From Lachnospiraceae bacterium (lineage in GTDB: Bacteria; Bacillota; Clostridia; Lachnospirales; Lachnospiraceae), in contig CABJAV010000009.1 of NCBI GenBank assembly GCA_902363675.1, positions 1-64,000 of the forward strand: 64,000 nucleotides of DNA. The letters are read 5' to 3'. The notes below the pieces were generated by a model. That model saw nothing but the letters and a program-made list of their open reading frames with translations. It had not been told where the DNA came from and did not search any database. A program made the position numbers and the translations under genes. Each line of letters begins with the position of its first letter. The stretch's first letter is position 1. Positions 26,168 to 35,953 of this stretch are shown here, one piece after another.

Positions 26168-27970
26168 TTATTCTTCCTTCTCATCATCGGTTGCAGTAAT
26201 CTGAATTCCTAATTCTTCCAACTGCTTCTCGTCAACAGTTCCCGGAGCCTCAGACATCAGATCCGAAGCGTCCTTAACCTTAGGGAATGCAATAACATCA
26301 CGGATAGAATCTGCGTGTACCATATGCATGATCATACGATCCACACCATAAGCAAGTCCTGCGTGTGGTGGTACACCATAAGAGAATGCATCCAGAAGGA
26401 ATCCAAACTGTTCATGTGCGCGCTCCTTGGTAAATCCAAGAACTTCAAACATCTTCTCCTGAATATCATCCTGATGGATACGGACAGATCCTCCGCCAAG
26501 CTCCGTTCCGTTCAGTACGATGTCGTAAGCCTTTGCACGAACTGCACCCGGATCACTGTCAATCTTATCCCAGTCCTCTTCCATCGGCATCGTAAATGGA
26601 TGATGCATTGCCATGAATCGGTTCTCCTCATCGGACCACTCTAACAGAGGGAACTCAGTTACCCAAAGGAAATTGTACTGATTCTCATCAATCAGTCCAA
26701 GCTCTTCACCTAAAAGAAGACGAAGTGCACCAAGAACATTCCATACAATCTTGTTCTTGTCTGCTGCGAATAAAAGTAAATCGCCCGGCTTACCATTCAT
26801 CTTTGCAACCAATGCATTCAATTCCTCTTCTGTCATAAATTTTGCGAAAGAAGATTTATAAGTTCCATCCTCGTTAATGCACAGATATGCAAGCCCCTTG
26901 GCACCGCATCCCTTAGCATGCTCAACCAGCTTGTCAATTTTCTTACGAGGCATATGTCCCTGTCCCTCAACATTAATACCACGTACGGAACCGCCATTCT
27001 CAAGCGCACCGGTAAATACGCCGAATCCACAGCCTTTTACGACCTCAGAAACATCTACAAGTTCCATGCCAAAACGGGTATCCGGCTTGTCAGAACCGAA
27101 ACGTTCCATTGCTTCCTGCCATGGCATACGCTGCAACGGAATCTGTACATCAACACCGATAGCTTCCTTGAATACATATTTCAAAAGACGCTCGTTTACA
27201 TCTAATACATCCTCGATATCCACAAAAGATAACTCCATATCTGCCTGTGTGAATTCCGGCTGACGATCTGCGCGAAGGTCCTCATCGCGGAAGCAGCGTG
27301 CGATCTGAAAATAACGGTCATAACCGGATGCCATCAGAAGCTGCTTGAAAAGCTGTGGAGACTGTGGCAGAGCATAAAAATTGCCCGGATGTACACGGCT
27401 TGGCACAAGATAATCTCTGGCTCCTTCCGGTGTAGACTTGCAAAGGATTGGTGTCTCAATCTCCAAAAATCCCTCGTTTGCCATAAACTGACGCATCAGT
27501 CCGAGCACACGGCTCTTTAACATTAAATTACGCTGAATATCCGGTCTTCTTAAATCAAGATAACGATATTTCAAACGGATATCTTCCTTTGTCTGGCTGT
27601 TCTCTTCGATTGCGAATGGTGGTGTCTGAGATTCGGATAAAATGCGAAGGCTTGTAGCAATCACTTCGATATCTCCGGTCTTTAAGTTCTCATTGACTGC
27701 TGCAGAACGTTTCTGCACCGTTCCCTCGATTGCTACAACATACTCGCTACGCAAAGTTCCGGCTTTTGCAAAACCATCTGTTCCTACGCTGTCCTCATCA
27801 AATACGATCTGCAGCAGACCGCTTCTATCACGTAAGTCGATAAAAATCAGACTTCCTAAATTTCTTCTCTTCTGTACCCAGCCCATGACGGTGACTTTCT
27901 CACCAATGTTGGCATTGGATACCTCTGTACATCTGTGGCTTCTGTGTAAGCCTTTCATTGATTCTGCCAT
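26168..27970 (-). CDS. aspS: Aspartyl-tRNA synthetase
   Basis: This 600-residue class II synthetase charges tRNA-Asp. An N-terminal anticodon-binding OB fold (about 15-105: VTVMGWVQKRRNLG) comes first, then the catalytic core with motif 2 (FQIARCFRDEDLRADRQPEF). A bacterial insertion domain (about 290-420) and motif 3 near the end (GLAYGVDRMIM) follow. The length is normal for the bacterial type. It lies 50 bases downstream of hisS, a pairing common in Firmicutes. Whether it is discriminating (Asp only) or also makes Asp-tRNA-Asn cannot be decided here; no gatCAB genes are in the window. Confidence 0.96.
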   Translation of the reverse strand: MAESMKGLHRSHRCTEVSNANIGEKVTVMGWVQKRRNLGSLIFIDLRDRSGLLQIVFDEDSVGTDGFAKAGTLRSEYVVAIEGTVQKRSAAVNENLKTGDIEVIATSLRILSESQTPPFAIEENSQTKEDIRLKYRYLDLRRPDIQRNLMLKSRVLGLMRQFMANEGFLEIETPILCKSTPEGARDYLVPSRVHPGNFYALPQSPQLFKQLLMASGYDRYFQIARCFRDEDLRADRQPEFTQADMELSFVDIEDVLDVNERLLKYVFKEAIGVDVQIPLQRMPWQEAMERFGSDKPDTRFGMELVDVSEVVKGCGFGVFTGALENGGSVRGINVEGQGHMPRKKIDKLVEHAKGCGAKGLAYLCINEDGTYKSSFAKFMTEEELNALVAKMNGKPGDLLLFAADKNKIVWNVLGALRLLLGEELGLIDENQYNFLWVTEFPLLEWSDEENRFMAMHHPFTMPMEEDWDKIDSDPGAVRAKAYDIVLNGTELGGGSVRIHQDDIQEKMFEVLGFTKERAHEQFGFLLDAFSYGVPPHAGLAYGVDRMIMHMVHADSIRDVIAFPKVKDASDLMSEAPGTVDEKQLEELGIQITATDDEKEE

Positions 27971-28020
27971 GATTGTCTCCTCTATACTCTATTATCTATC
28001 ATTCTTCTTGCGAATCGTAA

Positions 28021-29280
28021 CTATCTGTTAAAAAACTCGACGAACTCCTCATACCCCTCTTTTGCGAGCTGTTCTTTCTGGAATTTCTTATTCTTGTTCA
28101 TGCGAACAACCAGCACCTGCTGTCCGTTCTCTCTGGCTTCCTTCGCCTGTTTCATAACTTCCACAAGCTTTTCTGCCGGATATTTCTTCTCTACAAGATA
28201 TGCGACTCTCTTCGGGCTCTCCGGAATTTTAAATCCACTCTCCATCAGAAGCAGAATAATGCGCTCAAATCCAATAGAAAATCCACATGCCGGTACATCA
28301 TTTCCGGTAAATTTTCCAATCATCTTGTCGTATCTTCCGCCACCACCGCAGGCTGCGCCAAGCTCCGGCATGGATATTTCAAAAATCGTTCCTGTATAAT
28401 AACTCATACCACGTACCAGTGTCGGATCAAATACCAGTGTAAACTCTGCATTCTTTGTTGCGTTCACTGCAGTAGCAATCTCTGTCATATTTGTTACCAC
28501 TTCGGCATCTAAATATTCCCCAAGTGTATCTGCAAGGAATGCCACACCTTCTGCGACATCTTTCTTTTCTTCCAAAAGCTTAAAAAGACCAAGATATTTG
28601 TCAATGGACTCCTGCGCATAACCTTCTTTTGCAAGTTCCTCTGCCACTCCATCCACACCGATCTTGTCCATCTTGTCCAATGTGATAAATACACTGTCAT
28701 AATCTTCCTCAGAAAAACCACTGTATGCAGCCATCGCCTTTAAAATGCGACGCTCATTGATGCGGATTTCAAAGTTCTTGAAACCAAGTCTTCCGATAGT
28801 TGTGGTGGTTGCAGTAATCAGCTCAATCTCTGCAAGATTACTTGGCTCACCTAATATATCAATATCGCACTGGGTAAACTGACGGTAACGGCCTCTCTGT
28901 GGACGATCGGCTCTCCATACGCTTCCAATCTGCAATGCCTTGAACGGGCTTGGAAGATCATTCGCATTGTTTGCATAAAAACGGGAAAGAGGAACGGTCA
29001 GATCGTAACGCATACCAAAATCTACAACATCCGCCTCTTCTTTTGCAGTGTCTAAATTTAACTTTTCTCCACGCTTTAATACTTTAAAAATAAGTTTTTC
29101 GTTTTCCCCACCCTGCTTATTGGAAAGGTTTGCAATATTTTCCATACAAGGTGTCTCAATCGGGGTAAAACCAAAGCTTCGATAAGTGTCCTTGATTACG
29201 CTTGTCACATAATCCCGGATTTCCATCTCAGCAGGTAATATATCTTTCATGCCGTTTACCGGCTTCTTGCTCAGTGCCAT
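28021..29280 (-). CDS. hisS: Histidyl-tRNA synthetase
   Basis: This 419-residue class II synthetase charges tRNA-His. The His-specific motifs LVRGMSYYTGTIFE and GGGRYDKMI are present, with motif 2 QIGSVWRADRPQRGRYRQF and a C-terminal anticodon-binding domain (about 330-419). AGGAAATTAA lies just before ATG 29280. The gene has its own strong promoter at 29397-29425 and a leader of about 110 bases with two hairpins but no recognisable T-box. It heads a hisS-aspS-membrane protein operon. Confidence 0.96.
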   Translation of the reverse strand: MALSKKPVNGMKDILPAEMEIRDYVTSVIKDTYRSFGFTPIETPCMENIANLSNKQGGENEKLIFKVLKRGEKLNLDTAKEEADVVDFGMRYDLTVPLSRFYANNANDLPSPFKALQIGSVWRADRPQRGRYRQFTQCDIDILGEPSNLAEIELITATTTTIGRLGFKNFEIRINERRILKAMAAYSGFSEEDYDSVFITLDKMDKIGVDGVAEELAKEGYAQESIDKYLGLFKLLEEKKDVAEGVAFLADTLGEYLDAEVVTNMTEIATAVNATKNAEFTLVFDPTLVRGMSYYTGTIFEISMPELGAACGGGGRYDKMIGKFTGNDVPACGFSIGFERIILLLMESGFKIPESPKRVAYLVEKKYPAEKLVEVMKQAKEARENGQQVLVVRMNKNKKFQKEQLAKEGYEEFVEFFNR

Positions 29281-29313
29281 TTAATTTCCTCCATTTACTC
29301 TCTTGCACGTGAA

Positions 29314-29380
29314 CATCAGCCCTTTAAAATTGCCTTCGGCAAGAGCTGATGCTACATGTTAATTTTTCAAAAAAATTAAC
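29314..29380 (-). promoter_or_regulatory. Structured 5' leader of hisS (two hairpins)
   Basis: In transcript order, GTTAATTTTT/AAAAATTAAC (29358-29380) forms a first hairpin. CATCAGC/GCTGATG (29314-29351) encloses a second that contains TTGCC-GAA-GGCAA. Neither has a following T-run, and the T-box core AGGGTGG is absent. The leader may regulate translation or stability, but no known class was recognised. Confidence 0.4.
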
Positions 29381-29396
29381 ACATTATCCAGCATTT

Positions 29397-29425
29397 ATTA
29401 TACGGTTCAGGGCCTGATACGTCAA
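29397..29425 (-). promoter_or_regulatory. Promoter of the hisS-aspS operon
   Basis: TTGACG (complement of 29420-29425) and TATAAT (complement of 29397-29402) are separated by 17 bases, reading leftward. The expected start point is about 110 bases before the hisS start codon. Confidence 0.75.
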
Positions 29426-29449
29426 GGATTGTTGCAAAATGCTTTCCCA

Positions 29450-30268
29450 TTACTTTTTCCGGGACGTTACAATATAACGTGTCAGAAACTCAAACAACTT
29501 ACGATTCGTCTCGGCGTTCTTCTCCTCAGCTTCCATATATTCCGGCATAGGGATTCCCTGCTGACACTCACCACAGATATCAATGCCAAGTATATTTTTC
29601 TGTGCAAGAAATAATGTCAGCAAATGCTCCAGCAGCGAAAGAGGCATCTCTCCCTGATTCCAGTTAGTTTCGCAATACCGCTCATCCAGCACATCCTTGT
29701 CGATTGAAATATAAAACGGAACATCCATCCTTATCTTTTCCGCTTTTTCATGCCCCTCTTCTGCACGAAGTTCCTCAGTGGAAAACGCAATCAGTTTTTC
29801 TTTCAGTATCTTCTTCTCCCGCGCTTTCAGCTGCTTATCGGAGAAAACAGCCTGAATGTCTGCTTTCTTCGGTCCGATCAGGATCAACTGCTGCAAATTT
29901 GGATTCGTCAATAATACACTTCTTGCCCAATCACCGCAACTGATCATTCCATCAATCATCGGAGGCTGCATGTCTGTATGATGATCAAACAGAATCAACG
30001 AGAATGGCTCACTTATCCAATCTGTCATAATTTTGGTCACATAATGATAATTGCCGGAATCCAGGAAATGAATTCCACCGATTCCATATGGATCAATTCT
30101 TCTATGAATCTCTTTCTCTGCGCTCTGTGAACAATACAAATCACACTCGTAGATATCCGAGCAATCAATCCAATGAAGTTTATCATTGCGTGGAATATTC
30201 TCATCACAATACACATGAGAAAAATCCAGGATGAGGTGGTTGTTAAGTAGTTGTGCCAAATCATTCAC
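29450..30268 (-). CDS. Arginase/agmatinase-fold metal hydrolase family protein
   Basis: This 272-residue protein carries the two metal-binding blocks of the ureohydrolase fold, FDHHTDMQ and SIDKDVLD, which bind two manganese ions in arginase and agmatinase. A conserved ligand segment (MISCGDWARSVL) is also present. It is shorter than typical arginases and the first metal block differs from DAHxD, so the substrate may not be arginine. The start ATG 30268 follows GGAAGGTGA. It lies downstream of hemZ on the same strand with a hairpin between them. Hydrolysis of a guanidino or amide compound is the likely role; the specific substrate is unknown. Confidence 0.75.
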   Translation of the reverse strand: MNDLAQLLNNHLILDFSHVYCDENIPRNDKLHWIDCSDIYECDLYCSQSAEKEIHRRIDPYGIGGIHFLDSGNYHYVTKIMTDWISEPFSLILFDHHTDMQPPMIDGMISCGDWARSVLLTNPNLQQLILIGPKKADIQAVFSDKQLKAREKKILKEKLIAFSTEELRAEEGHEKAEKIRMDVPFYISIDKDVLDERYCETNWNQGEMPLSLLEHLLTLFLAQKNILGIDICGECQQGIPMPEYMEAEEKNAETNRKLFEFLTRYIVTSRKK

Positions 30269-30284
30269 CTTCCATCAAATGATA

Positions 30285-30314
30285 TGAGGGTCAAAAGGTA
30301 TTTTGCCCCTCATT
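30285..30314 (-). terminator. Hairpin between hemZ-like gene and arginase-like gene
   Basis: ATGAGGG-CAAAA (30285-30297) pairs with TTTTG-CCCTCAT (30302-30314) with one mismatch and a four-base loop. The leftward tail is only weakly T-rich, so it may be a partial terminator or an RNA-stabilising stem within the transcript. Confidence 0.45.
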
Positions 30315-30319
30315 TATGA

Positions 30320-31834
30320 TTATTCTTCTGCAAACAGTTGCTGTTTGCGCTGTATCATTTCATCAATTCTCTCGATATACTGCCCGACATCCTTGACATT
30401 CTCGCACCGTTCGATCCGATGCGTGCCATCTGGATTTGGCTCATTCCAGACACGTTTCGTTGAAGCTCCCGCTCCACACGCCACGATGGTCTGTTTCTCT
30501 TCCATAATCAGAATGTTGTATACGCCTGCCTTGCCCGGCTTTGCATACCCTACATTTTCCATATTTCCTGCCATGCCCTTCTGACGATACAGATAATATG
30601 GAGAAAGCCCCATCTCTTTGCAGATTGATGCACACAGATCCATATGTTCCTGTGTGTTTACCATCTGCATGCTTTCATAACGGTCTTTAAAAATGTTCAA
30701 CCGCGCCGCACGCTTGATGGCGAGGGAGTGAATCGTGATATTGTCCGGATCCAGCTCCTTTAACACTTCCATCGTATGACGCACATCCTCGAGATCTTCC
30801 TCCGGAAGTCCCATGATCAAATCCATATTGATATTGTCAAAGCCCAGACTTCTCGCCAGCTTAAAACTCTCAATCGTCTGTTCTACCGTATGATGACGGC
30901 CAATGATATCAAGTGTCTCCTGTTTCATCGTCTGCGGATTGATGGAAATACGACTGATTCCATTGTTGCGCAGCACCTGCAGCTTTTCCTTTGTGATAGA
31001 ATCCGGGCGTCCGGCTTCCACAGTAAACTCGATGCAGCTGCTCAAATCAAAACTGCAACGGATTTTACGAATCAGGCGATCCAGCTGATATGGCTCCAAT
31101 GTCGTCGGTGTTCCTCCACCGATATAAATGGAATTCAGTTTCTTATGATAATTCTTTACTGCCACATAGTCGATTTCTTTCTCCAACGCATCCAGATATG
31201 CATCCACCTGCTTTTTCCAGGTTGCCAGCGGATACGATGTAAACGAACAGTACAGGCACGTACTCGGGCAAAATGGAATGCCGATATAAAGGCTGTATCC
31301 ATTTTTATAATCGAGCTGCGAAAGGAGCGCACGCTCACGCTCTGCGATTGCAATGGATAAATCCACTTTTTCATCTGACGCAAGGTACGTTTTCTTCATA
31401 TAGGAAGCAACTTCTTCCTTTGTCTTTCCCTCATCCAGAAGCTGCATCGGAATCTTTGTCGGCCGGATGCCGGTCAGCGTTCCCCACGGAAGACTCTGTC
31501 CCGTCACTTCTTCCAACAGATGGTACAAATTCTCTTTGAGTGCATTCTTCGTCTCTGCCCGGTCTGCAAAATCCACAGCAAATGTGCACTCTGCCGGCTT
31601 TTTATTTTCCAGTGTACATGTAATGGAAATCTGCTTATCCTCATATGTAATGGAAAAATGCGAAGCACTCTCTGTTTCATTCTCTGCGGAATGATTGGTG
31701 CATGCCACATTTTTTTCCTCTGCATGTGCTTCCTTTGTGTAATAAATCTCCACATCCTCTTTCGGAAAAAAAGCCTTCAAAAGCGAATGAATGTCATATT
31801 CAAATTCCGTTCGATTTAAATTTACTGTAATCAT
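30320..31834 (-). CDS. hemZ: HemZ-like radical SAM protein (oxygen-independent coproporphyrinogen III oxidase family)
   Basis: This 504-residue protein has an N-terminal domain of about 150 residues typical of HemZ. The radical SAM core has the cluster motif CPSTCLYC, then IGGGTPTTLEPYQL, and a C-terminal HemN-like part. The family includes coproporphyrinogen dehydrogenases and related proteins of uncertain function (HemZ, HemW-like). The start overlaps the stop of the metallo-beta-lactamase-fold gene by four bases, so the two are translationally coupled. No other heme genes are in the window, which leaves the substrate open. Confidence 0.85.
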   Translation of the reverse strand: MITVNLNRTEFEYDIHSLLKAFFPKEDVEIYYTKEAHAEEKNVACTNHSAENETESASHFSITYEDKQISITCTLENKKPAECTFAVDFADRAETKNALKENLYHLLEEVTGQSLPWGTLTGIRPTKIPMQLLDEGKTKEEVASYMKKTYLASDEKVDLSIAIAERERALLSQLDYKNGYSLYIGIPFCPSTCLYCSFTSYPLATWKKQVDAYLDALEKEIDYVAVKNYHKKLNSIYIGGGTPTTLEPYQLDRLIRKIRCSFDLSSCIEFTVEAGRPDSITKEKLQVLRNNGISRISINPQTMKQETLDIIGRHHTVEQTIESFKLARSLGFDNINMDLIMGLPEEDLEDVRHTMEVLKELDPDNITIHSLAIKRAARLNIFKDRYESMQMVNTQEHMDLCASICKEMGLSPYYLYRQKGMAGNMENVGYAKPGKAGVYNILIMEEKQTIVACGAGASTKRVWNEPNPDGTHRIERCENVKDVGQYIERIDEMIQRKQQLFAEE

Positions 31835-32460
31835 AAATATGGGTTATACATCCTCTCATTTTCAATGCTTGTCACATCATTGTGTCCCGGATACACCGTC
31901 GTACGATCCGGCAGAACCATCAGTTTTTCTTTGATGGAGCGAATCAGATCCGAACTGCTGCCTCCTTTAAAATCTGTACGTCCCACAGAAGTGCAGAATA
32001 AAGTATCTCCGGAAAATAGTACATCCTCATATGGAAAATAGTAGCAGCAACCGCCTTTGGTATGTCCCGGTGTATGCAGGACGCGAATATGAAATCCTGC
32101 CAGATCCAGCTCCTGTTCGTCTTTTAAAAATACATCAGCATGAAAGACTTTGCTTTCACCCATCATATAGCTGACATTTGCTTCCGGATCTTCCAGTGTT
32201 TCCTTGTCATCCTCATAGATATAAATAGAGATTCCAAACTCTTTTGCCAATTCTTCTGCTGCCGATGCATGGTCAAAATGTCCATGTGTCAACAGGATAG
32301 CTACCGGCTTGCATCCTTCTTTGCGAATTCTTTCTGCCAGCTGCTTTGCGGCATCTCCCGGATCTATAATGATCAGTTCCTTTGTTTCCTCGTTGATTGC
32401 GAAGTAACAGTTTGTCTGTACCGGACCAACGACATAATGATTAATCTTTAATTTACCCAT
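31831..32460 (-). CDS. Metallo-beta-lactamase-fold hydrolase (glyoxalase II-like)
   Basis: This 209-residue protein has the metal-binding motif THGHFDHA (HxHxDH), later ligands HTPGHTKGG and FSGDTLF, and a final Tyr-Pro-Gly-His (PGHND). It is short, without the glyoxalase II C-terminal domain, like YcbL-type hydrolases. It binds two metal ions, usually zinc, and probably cleaves thioesters such as lactoyl-thiols; this is family-level inference. It is followed by hemZ with a four-base overlap and preceded by relA 56 bases away on the same strand. Confidence 0.88.
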   Translation of the reverse strand: MGKLKINHYVVGPVQTNCYFAINEETKELIIIDPGDAAKQLAERIRKEGCKPVAILLTHGHFDHASAAEELAKEFGISIYIYEDDKETLEDPEANVSYMMGESKVFHADVFLKDEQELDLAGFHIRVLHTPGHTKGGCCYYFPYEDVLFSGDTLFCTSVGRTDFKGGSSSDLIRSIKEKLMVLPDRTTVYPGHNDVTSIENERMYNPYL

Positions 32461-32516
32461 TTATGCTCCTTTATCTTTGAATAGCAAGTAATCGACGCAA
32501 GAACCACCAGCGCCAA

Positions 32517-34856
32517 TCAGCCGGTGGTTCTCTCAATGTCCATAACGCTCTCTATCTGTTTGATTTTCTCAACAATTTTGGTAATCTGCTCGCGACCCTT
32601 TGTCTGGAATGCGACATCAATTGTAGCGATTCCCTGCTTGCTGGTCTTCGAATGAATACCGGAGATATTGATTTCTGCCTCCGTAAATACTTTCGTAATA
32701 TCCACGAGAAGTCCCGGTCTGTCATGACAGAAAATCTTCAGTTCTGCATGATATTCACCAAATGCTTCCTGATCGGCACCTGCCTGCCACTCCGCCTCGA
32801 TCAGACGAACACGCTCCATATTGGACAAATGCAGAATATTGATACAATCCGTACGGTGAATGGATACGCCTCGCCCTCTTGTGACAAAGCCCACAATTTC
32901 ATCTCCCGGCACCGGACTGCAGCATTTGCTGAAATGAACAGCCACATCATACAGTCCCTTGACAACAATACCACTTTTGGAATGCTTGACTGTTTCCGCC
33001 GGTTTATTTTCTGCGATTACACTCAGCACTTCCTGGTCTGTCATAGTAACCGGATGATCCTTCTTGTACTCATCGTACATACGGTTGACGATCTGACTCT
33101 CTTTTAAGCCACCATGTCCGACCGTTGCCAGACAGGAATTCCAGTCATGGAATCCATATTTGCGGATAATCTTCTCCTGATATTCCGTCTTATTAATATC
33201 TGCGAAATTAATTCCCTTGGATTTCGCATAGGCAGTAATCAGCTCCTTGCCATGCAGTATATTTTCTTCTTTCAGTTCGCTGCGGAACCACTGGTTAATC
33301 TTGTTCTTCGCCTGCGTGCTCTTGACAATTTTCAGCCAGTCACGACTCGGTCCCTTGGAATTCTGTGAAGTAATGACTTCGATACGGTCTCCGTTCTGAA
33401 TCACATAATCGATCGGTACAAGCTTTCCGTTGACCTTAGCACCGACCATCTTATTTCCCACAGCCGAATGAACACTGTAAGCGAAATCAATTGGTGTGGA
33501 ACCGTTCGGCAGATTCTTGACATCTCCTGACGGGGTGAAACAGAATACCGTATCCGAAAACAGATCCAGATCACTCTTAAGCAGTGTCATAAATTCCTTG
33601 TTATCCGACATGTCTCTCTGCCACTCAAGAATCTGACGCAGCCAGCTTAACTTTTCTTCTTCCGTTACAGTGGTGGAAGTCGCACCGCCATTGTTGGCTT
33701 CCTTATATTTCCAATGCGCCGCAATACCATATTCTGCGGTACGGTGCATCTCAAATGTACGAATCTGAATCTCAAAAGGCTGTCCGCTCGGTCCAATTAC
33801 TGTCGTATGCAAAGACTGATACATATTCGGTTTTGGCATCGCAATGTAGTCCTTGAAACGTCCCGGAATCGGTTTATATTTTTCATGCATGATACCAAGT
33901 GCTGCATAACAGTCCTTGATCGTATCCACGATGATACGAATGGCAAACAGATCATAAATCTGGTCAATCGTCTTGTCCTGATTGACCATCTTCTTGTAAA
34001 TAGAGAAAAAGTGTTTTGCTCTACCGGAAATATCTGCCTTGATCCCGGCTTCCTCAATCTGCTCACGTACCTGATCAACCAGTTTCTTCACATATCCTTC
34101 TCTGACATCCTTGCGCAAGGCTACCTTCTCTACCAGATCATAATAGGCTTCCGGTTCAAGATATTTCAGTGAGAGATCTTCCAGTTCGATTTTAATCTTA
34201 CTGATACCAAGTCTCTGGGCAATCGGACAATAAATTTCCTGCGTTTCCCTCGCAATACGAAGCTGTGCCTCACGCGACTGATACTTCAGCGTACGCATAT
34301 TGTGCAGACGGTCCGCCAGTTTGATCAAAATAACACGGATATCCTTTGCCATCGCAAGAAACATCTTACGCAGATTTTCCGCCTGCATCTCCAGACGATC
34401 CGCATTCTTTTCTTTCGGATTCTTTGTACTGTCTGTCAAATGCAGATGCTGCAGCTTTGTCACACCATCCACCAGAAGAAGGACTTCATCACCGAACTCT
34501 GCCCGCATCTCATTCTCCGTCATAACGGTATCTTCGAGAACATCGTGCAATAATCCTGCGGCAATCGTCTCCTTATCCAACTCAAGTTCTGCAAGAATGA
34601 TTGCAACACACAACGGATGTATAATATAAGCTTCTCCCGATTTACGCACTTGTCCATCATGTGCTGCATATGCAACCTTGTATGCTTTTTCAATCAGGCT
34701 GATGTCTGCAGAAGGATGATACTTGCGAATTCCTGCGATCAGTTCTGCGTACAAATCCTCTGGTTTTACAAATTCTTTAATTGTTTTAATGCTTCCGGTA
34801 TCCGAATGAAACTCCTGCTCAATTCGTTCCAATTCTTCTGTAGAAATGTCTGCCAT
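32517..34856 (-). CDS. relA: Bifunctional (p)ppGpp synthetase/hydrolase
   Basis: This protein of about 780 residues controls the stringent response. The N-terminal HD hydrolase domain is intact (HDGQVRKSGEAYIIHPL, LLHDVLEDT). The synthetase domain has RFKDYIAMPKPNMYQSLHT. A TGS domain (about 410-470), a helical and zinc-finger region (about 560-650: HFSKCCSPVPGDE) and a C-terminal ACT domain (about 705-780) follow. The intact HD motif implies it both makes and degrades (p)ppGpp. The start is uncertain: ATG 34856 is used here and an in-frame GTG lies at 34868. Its promoter is at 34904-34932. Confidence 0.95.
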   Translation of the reverse strand: MADISTEELERIEQEFHSDTGSIKTIKEFVKPEDLYAELIAGIRKYHPSADISLIEKAYKVAYAAHDGQVRKSGEAYIIHPLCVAIILAELELDKETIAAGLLHDVLEDTVMTENEMRAEFGDEVLLLVDGVTKLQHLHLTDSTKNPKEKNADRLEMQAENLRKMFLAMAKDIRVILIKLADRLHNMRTLKYQSREAQLRIARETQEIYCPIAQRLGISKIKIELEDLSLKYLEPEAYYDLVEKVALRKDVREGYVKKLVDQVREQIEEAGIKADISGRAKHFFSIYKKMVNQDKTIDQIYDLFAIRIIVDTIKDCYAALGIMHEKYKPIPGRFKDYIAMPKPNMYQSLHTTVIGPSGQPFEIQIRTFEMHRTAEYGIAAHWKYKEANNGGATSTTVTEEEKLSWLRQILEWQRDMSDNKEFMTLLKSDLDLFSDTVFCFTPSGDVKNLPNGSTPIDFAYSVHSAVGNKMVGAKVNGKLVPIDYVIQNGDRIEVITSQNSKGPSRDWLKIVKSTQAKNKINQWFRSELKEENILHGKELITAYAKSKGINFADINKTEYQEKIIRKYGFHDWNSCLATVGHGGLKESQIVNRMYDEYKKDHPVTMTDQEVLSVIAENKPAETVKHSKSGIVVKGLYDVAVHFSKCCSPVPGDEIVGFVTRGRGVSIHRTDCINILHLSNMERVRLIEAEWQAGADQEAFGEYHAELKIFCHDRPGLLVDITKVFTEAEINISGIHSKTSKQGIATIDVAFQTKGREQITKIVEKIKQIESVMDIERTTG

Positions 34857-34903
34857 CTGTTCACCCACTTACTTAATCTTATTCACCCTAAATATAATAG
34901 ATA

Positions 34904-34932
34904 ATTATATTTTATTTTTGGTACTATTGCAA
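34904..34932 (-). promoter_or_regulatory. Promoter of relA
   Basis: TTGCAA (34927-34932) and TATAAT (complement of 34904-34909) are exactly 17 bases apart, reading leftward about 50 bases before the start codon. The region is otherwise A+T-rich. Confidence 0.65.
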
Positions 34933-34955
34933 GAATATCTGTATGGTTTTTTGTG

Positions 34956-35849
34956 CTAAAAGTTGTATACATAACGTCGCATCCGGCTGCCTGCCACATC
35001 GGAATCTTCTGTATAAGCAAATCCCAATTTCTCCAGCAGCGCAATCGATGCCGCATTTTTTGCATCTGTCAGTGCATTCAGCCTTGGGAAATCCAGTTCT
35101 TCCCTTGCAAATTTTATAATTGCACCACAGACTTCTGTAGCAATGCCCTGCCCCTGCCATGCCGGAGCGATCACATATCCCATCTCAAGTTCCGTCTGCC
35201 CGTCAAAATCCCGGTGTTCCAATCCGGCCCTGCCGATTAATGTTCCCGTCGCACGATCGAACACAAGCCACATCCCATATCCATAGTATCCATACATATG
35301 TGTGATGTATGCCTGCTGATACACCTCCTCTTCCTCTCTTGCAAACAGTGGCTCGATATATCCCGGCTGCCGCTGTCCCTTTGCATCCAGCTGATAGGTC
35401 ACGCCCGGCTGATCATACAAAGAGATCAGTGCATCCAGATCTTCCATACAAAACTCCCGGACTACGCACCGTTTCGTCACCGCAATCGTCCATGGAATAT
35501 GGTGAAACCGTTCAAAAATACGCACCAGAAAGTCCGCATCCACTTCCTCAAATCCCTCAATGACCATCGTACAGCCGGAGAATGTCTGTCCCGGAAAAAG
35601 CGGGTTTGCATAGGCAGCCGCCGCAATATTTCTCTCCATGCCCCATGCCAGCGTTTCATCGACTGCTGCAATCAGCAGGCAATTTGCTTTTTGTATCTCT
35701 CCGCTTGCAAATGACGTTTCCATCTGCTGCATGTCCTTGTATCCATCATAGAAAAAAGCTCCATCCATTTCATCCGGAAGCAAAACCGGGTTCCATTCGC
35801 CCTCAATATATAAAATTGTTGTAAGTGTCGGTCCACCAAGCCATTTCAT
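34956..35849 (-). CDS. GNAT-family N-acetyltransferase with an extra N-terminal domain
   Basis: This 297-residue protein carries in its C-terminal half (about 135-297) a GNAT fold. The acetyl-CoA loop is QGQGIATEVC, and NAASIALLEKLGF marks the last helix, as in RimJ/RimL-type enzymes. The first 135 residues form a separate domain (CLLIAAVDETLAWGMERN, TMVIEGFEEVD) that was not recognised; it may bind the substrate. The gene stands alone between relA and the cyclophilin gene. It acetylates an amine on a protein or small molecule. The target is unknown. Confidence 0.85.
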   Translation of the reverse strand: MKWLGGPTLTTILYIEGEWNPVLLPDEMDGAFFYDGYKDMQQMETSFASGEIQKANCLLIAAVDETLAWGMERNIAAAAYANPLFPGQTFSGCTMVIEGFEEVDADFLVRIFERFHHIPWTIAVTKRCVVREFCMEDLDALISLYDQPGVTYQLDAKGQRQPGYIEPLFAREEEEVYQQAYITHMYGYYGYGMWLVFDRATGTLIGRAGLEHRDFDGQTELEMGYVIAPAWQGQGIATEVCGAIIKFAREELDFPRLNALTDAKNAASIALLEKLGFAYTEDSDVAGSRMRRYVYNF

Positions 35850-35905
35850 TGTTCATTTCCTCGATATTTAAACATCAGATTTTCTATGAAAATCTGACAT
35901 GATCA

Positions 35906-35941
35906 GAAAAAAACAGATTCCATAGAAACCTATGAAATCTG
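35906..35941 (-). terminator. Intrinsic terminator of the cyclophilin gene
   Basis: CAGATT-CATAG (35914-35925) pairs with CTATG-AATCTG (35930-35941) with one central mismatch. Eight T follow on the leftward strand. A second hairpin, CAGATTTTC/GAAAATCTG at 35876-35896, lies just beyond in the leader of the GNAT gene. Confidence 0.78.
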
Positions 35942-35953
35942 CCTTCTCTTTTC

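Noticed and set aside
29281..29400. T-box riboswitch upstream of hisS
   Set aside because: The leader is short, has two simple hairpins, and lacks the AGGGTGG core and a terminator with T-run.
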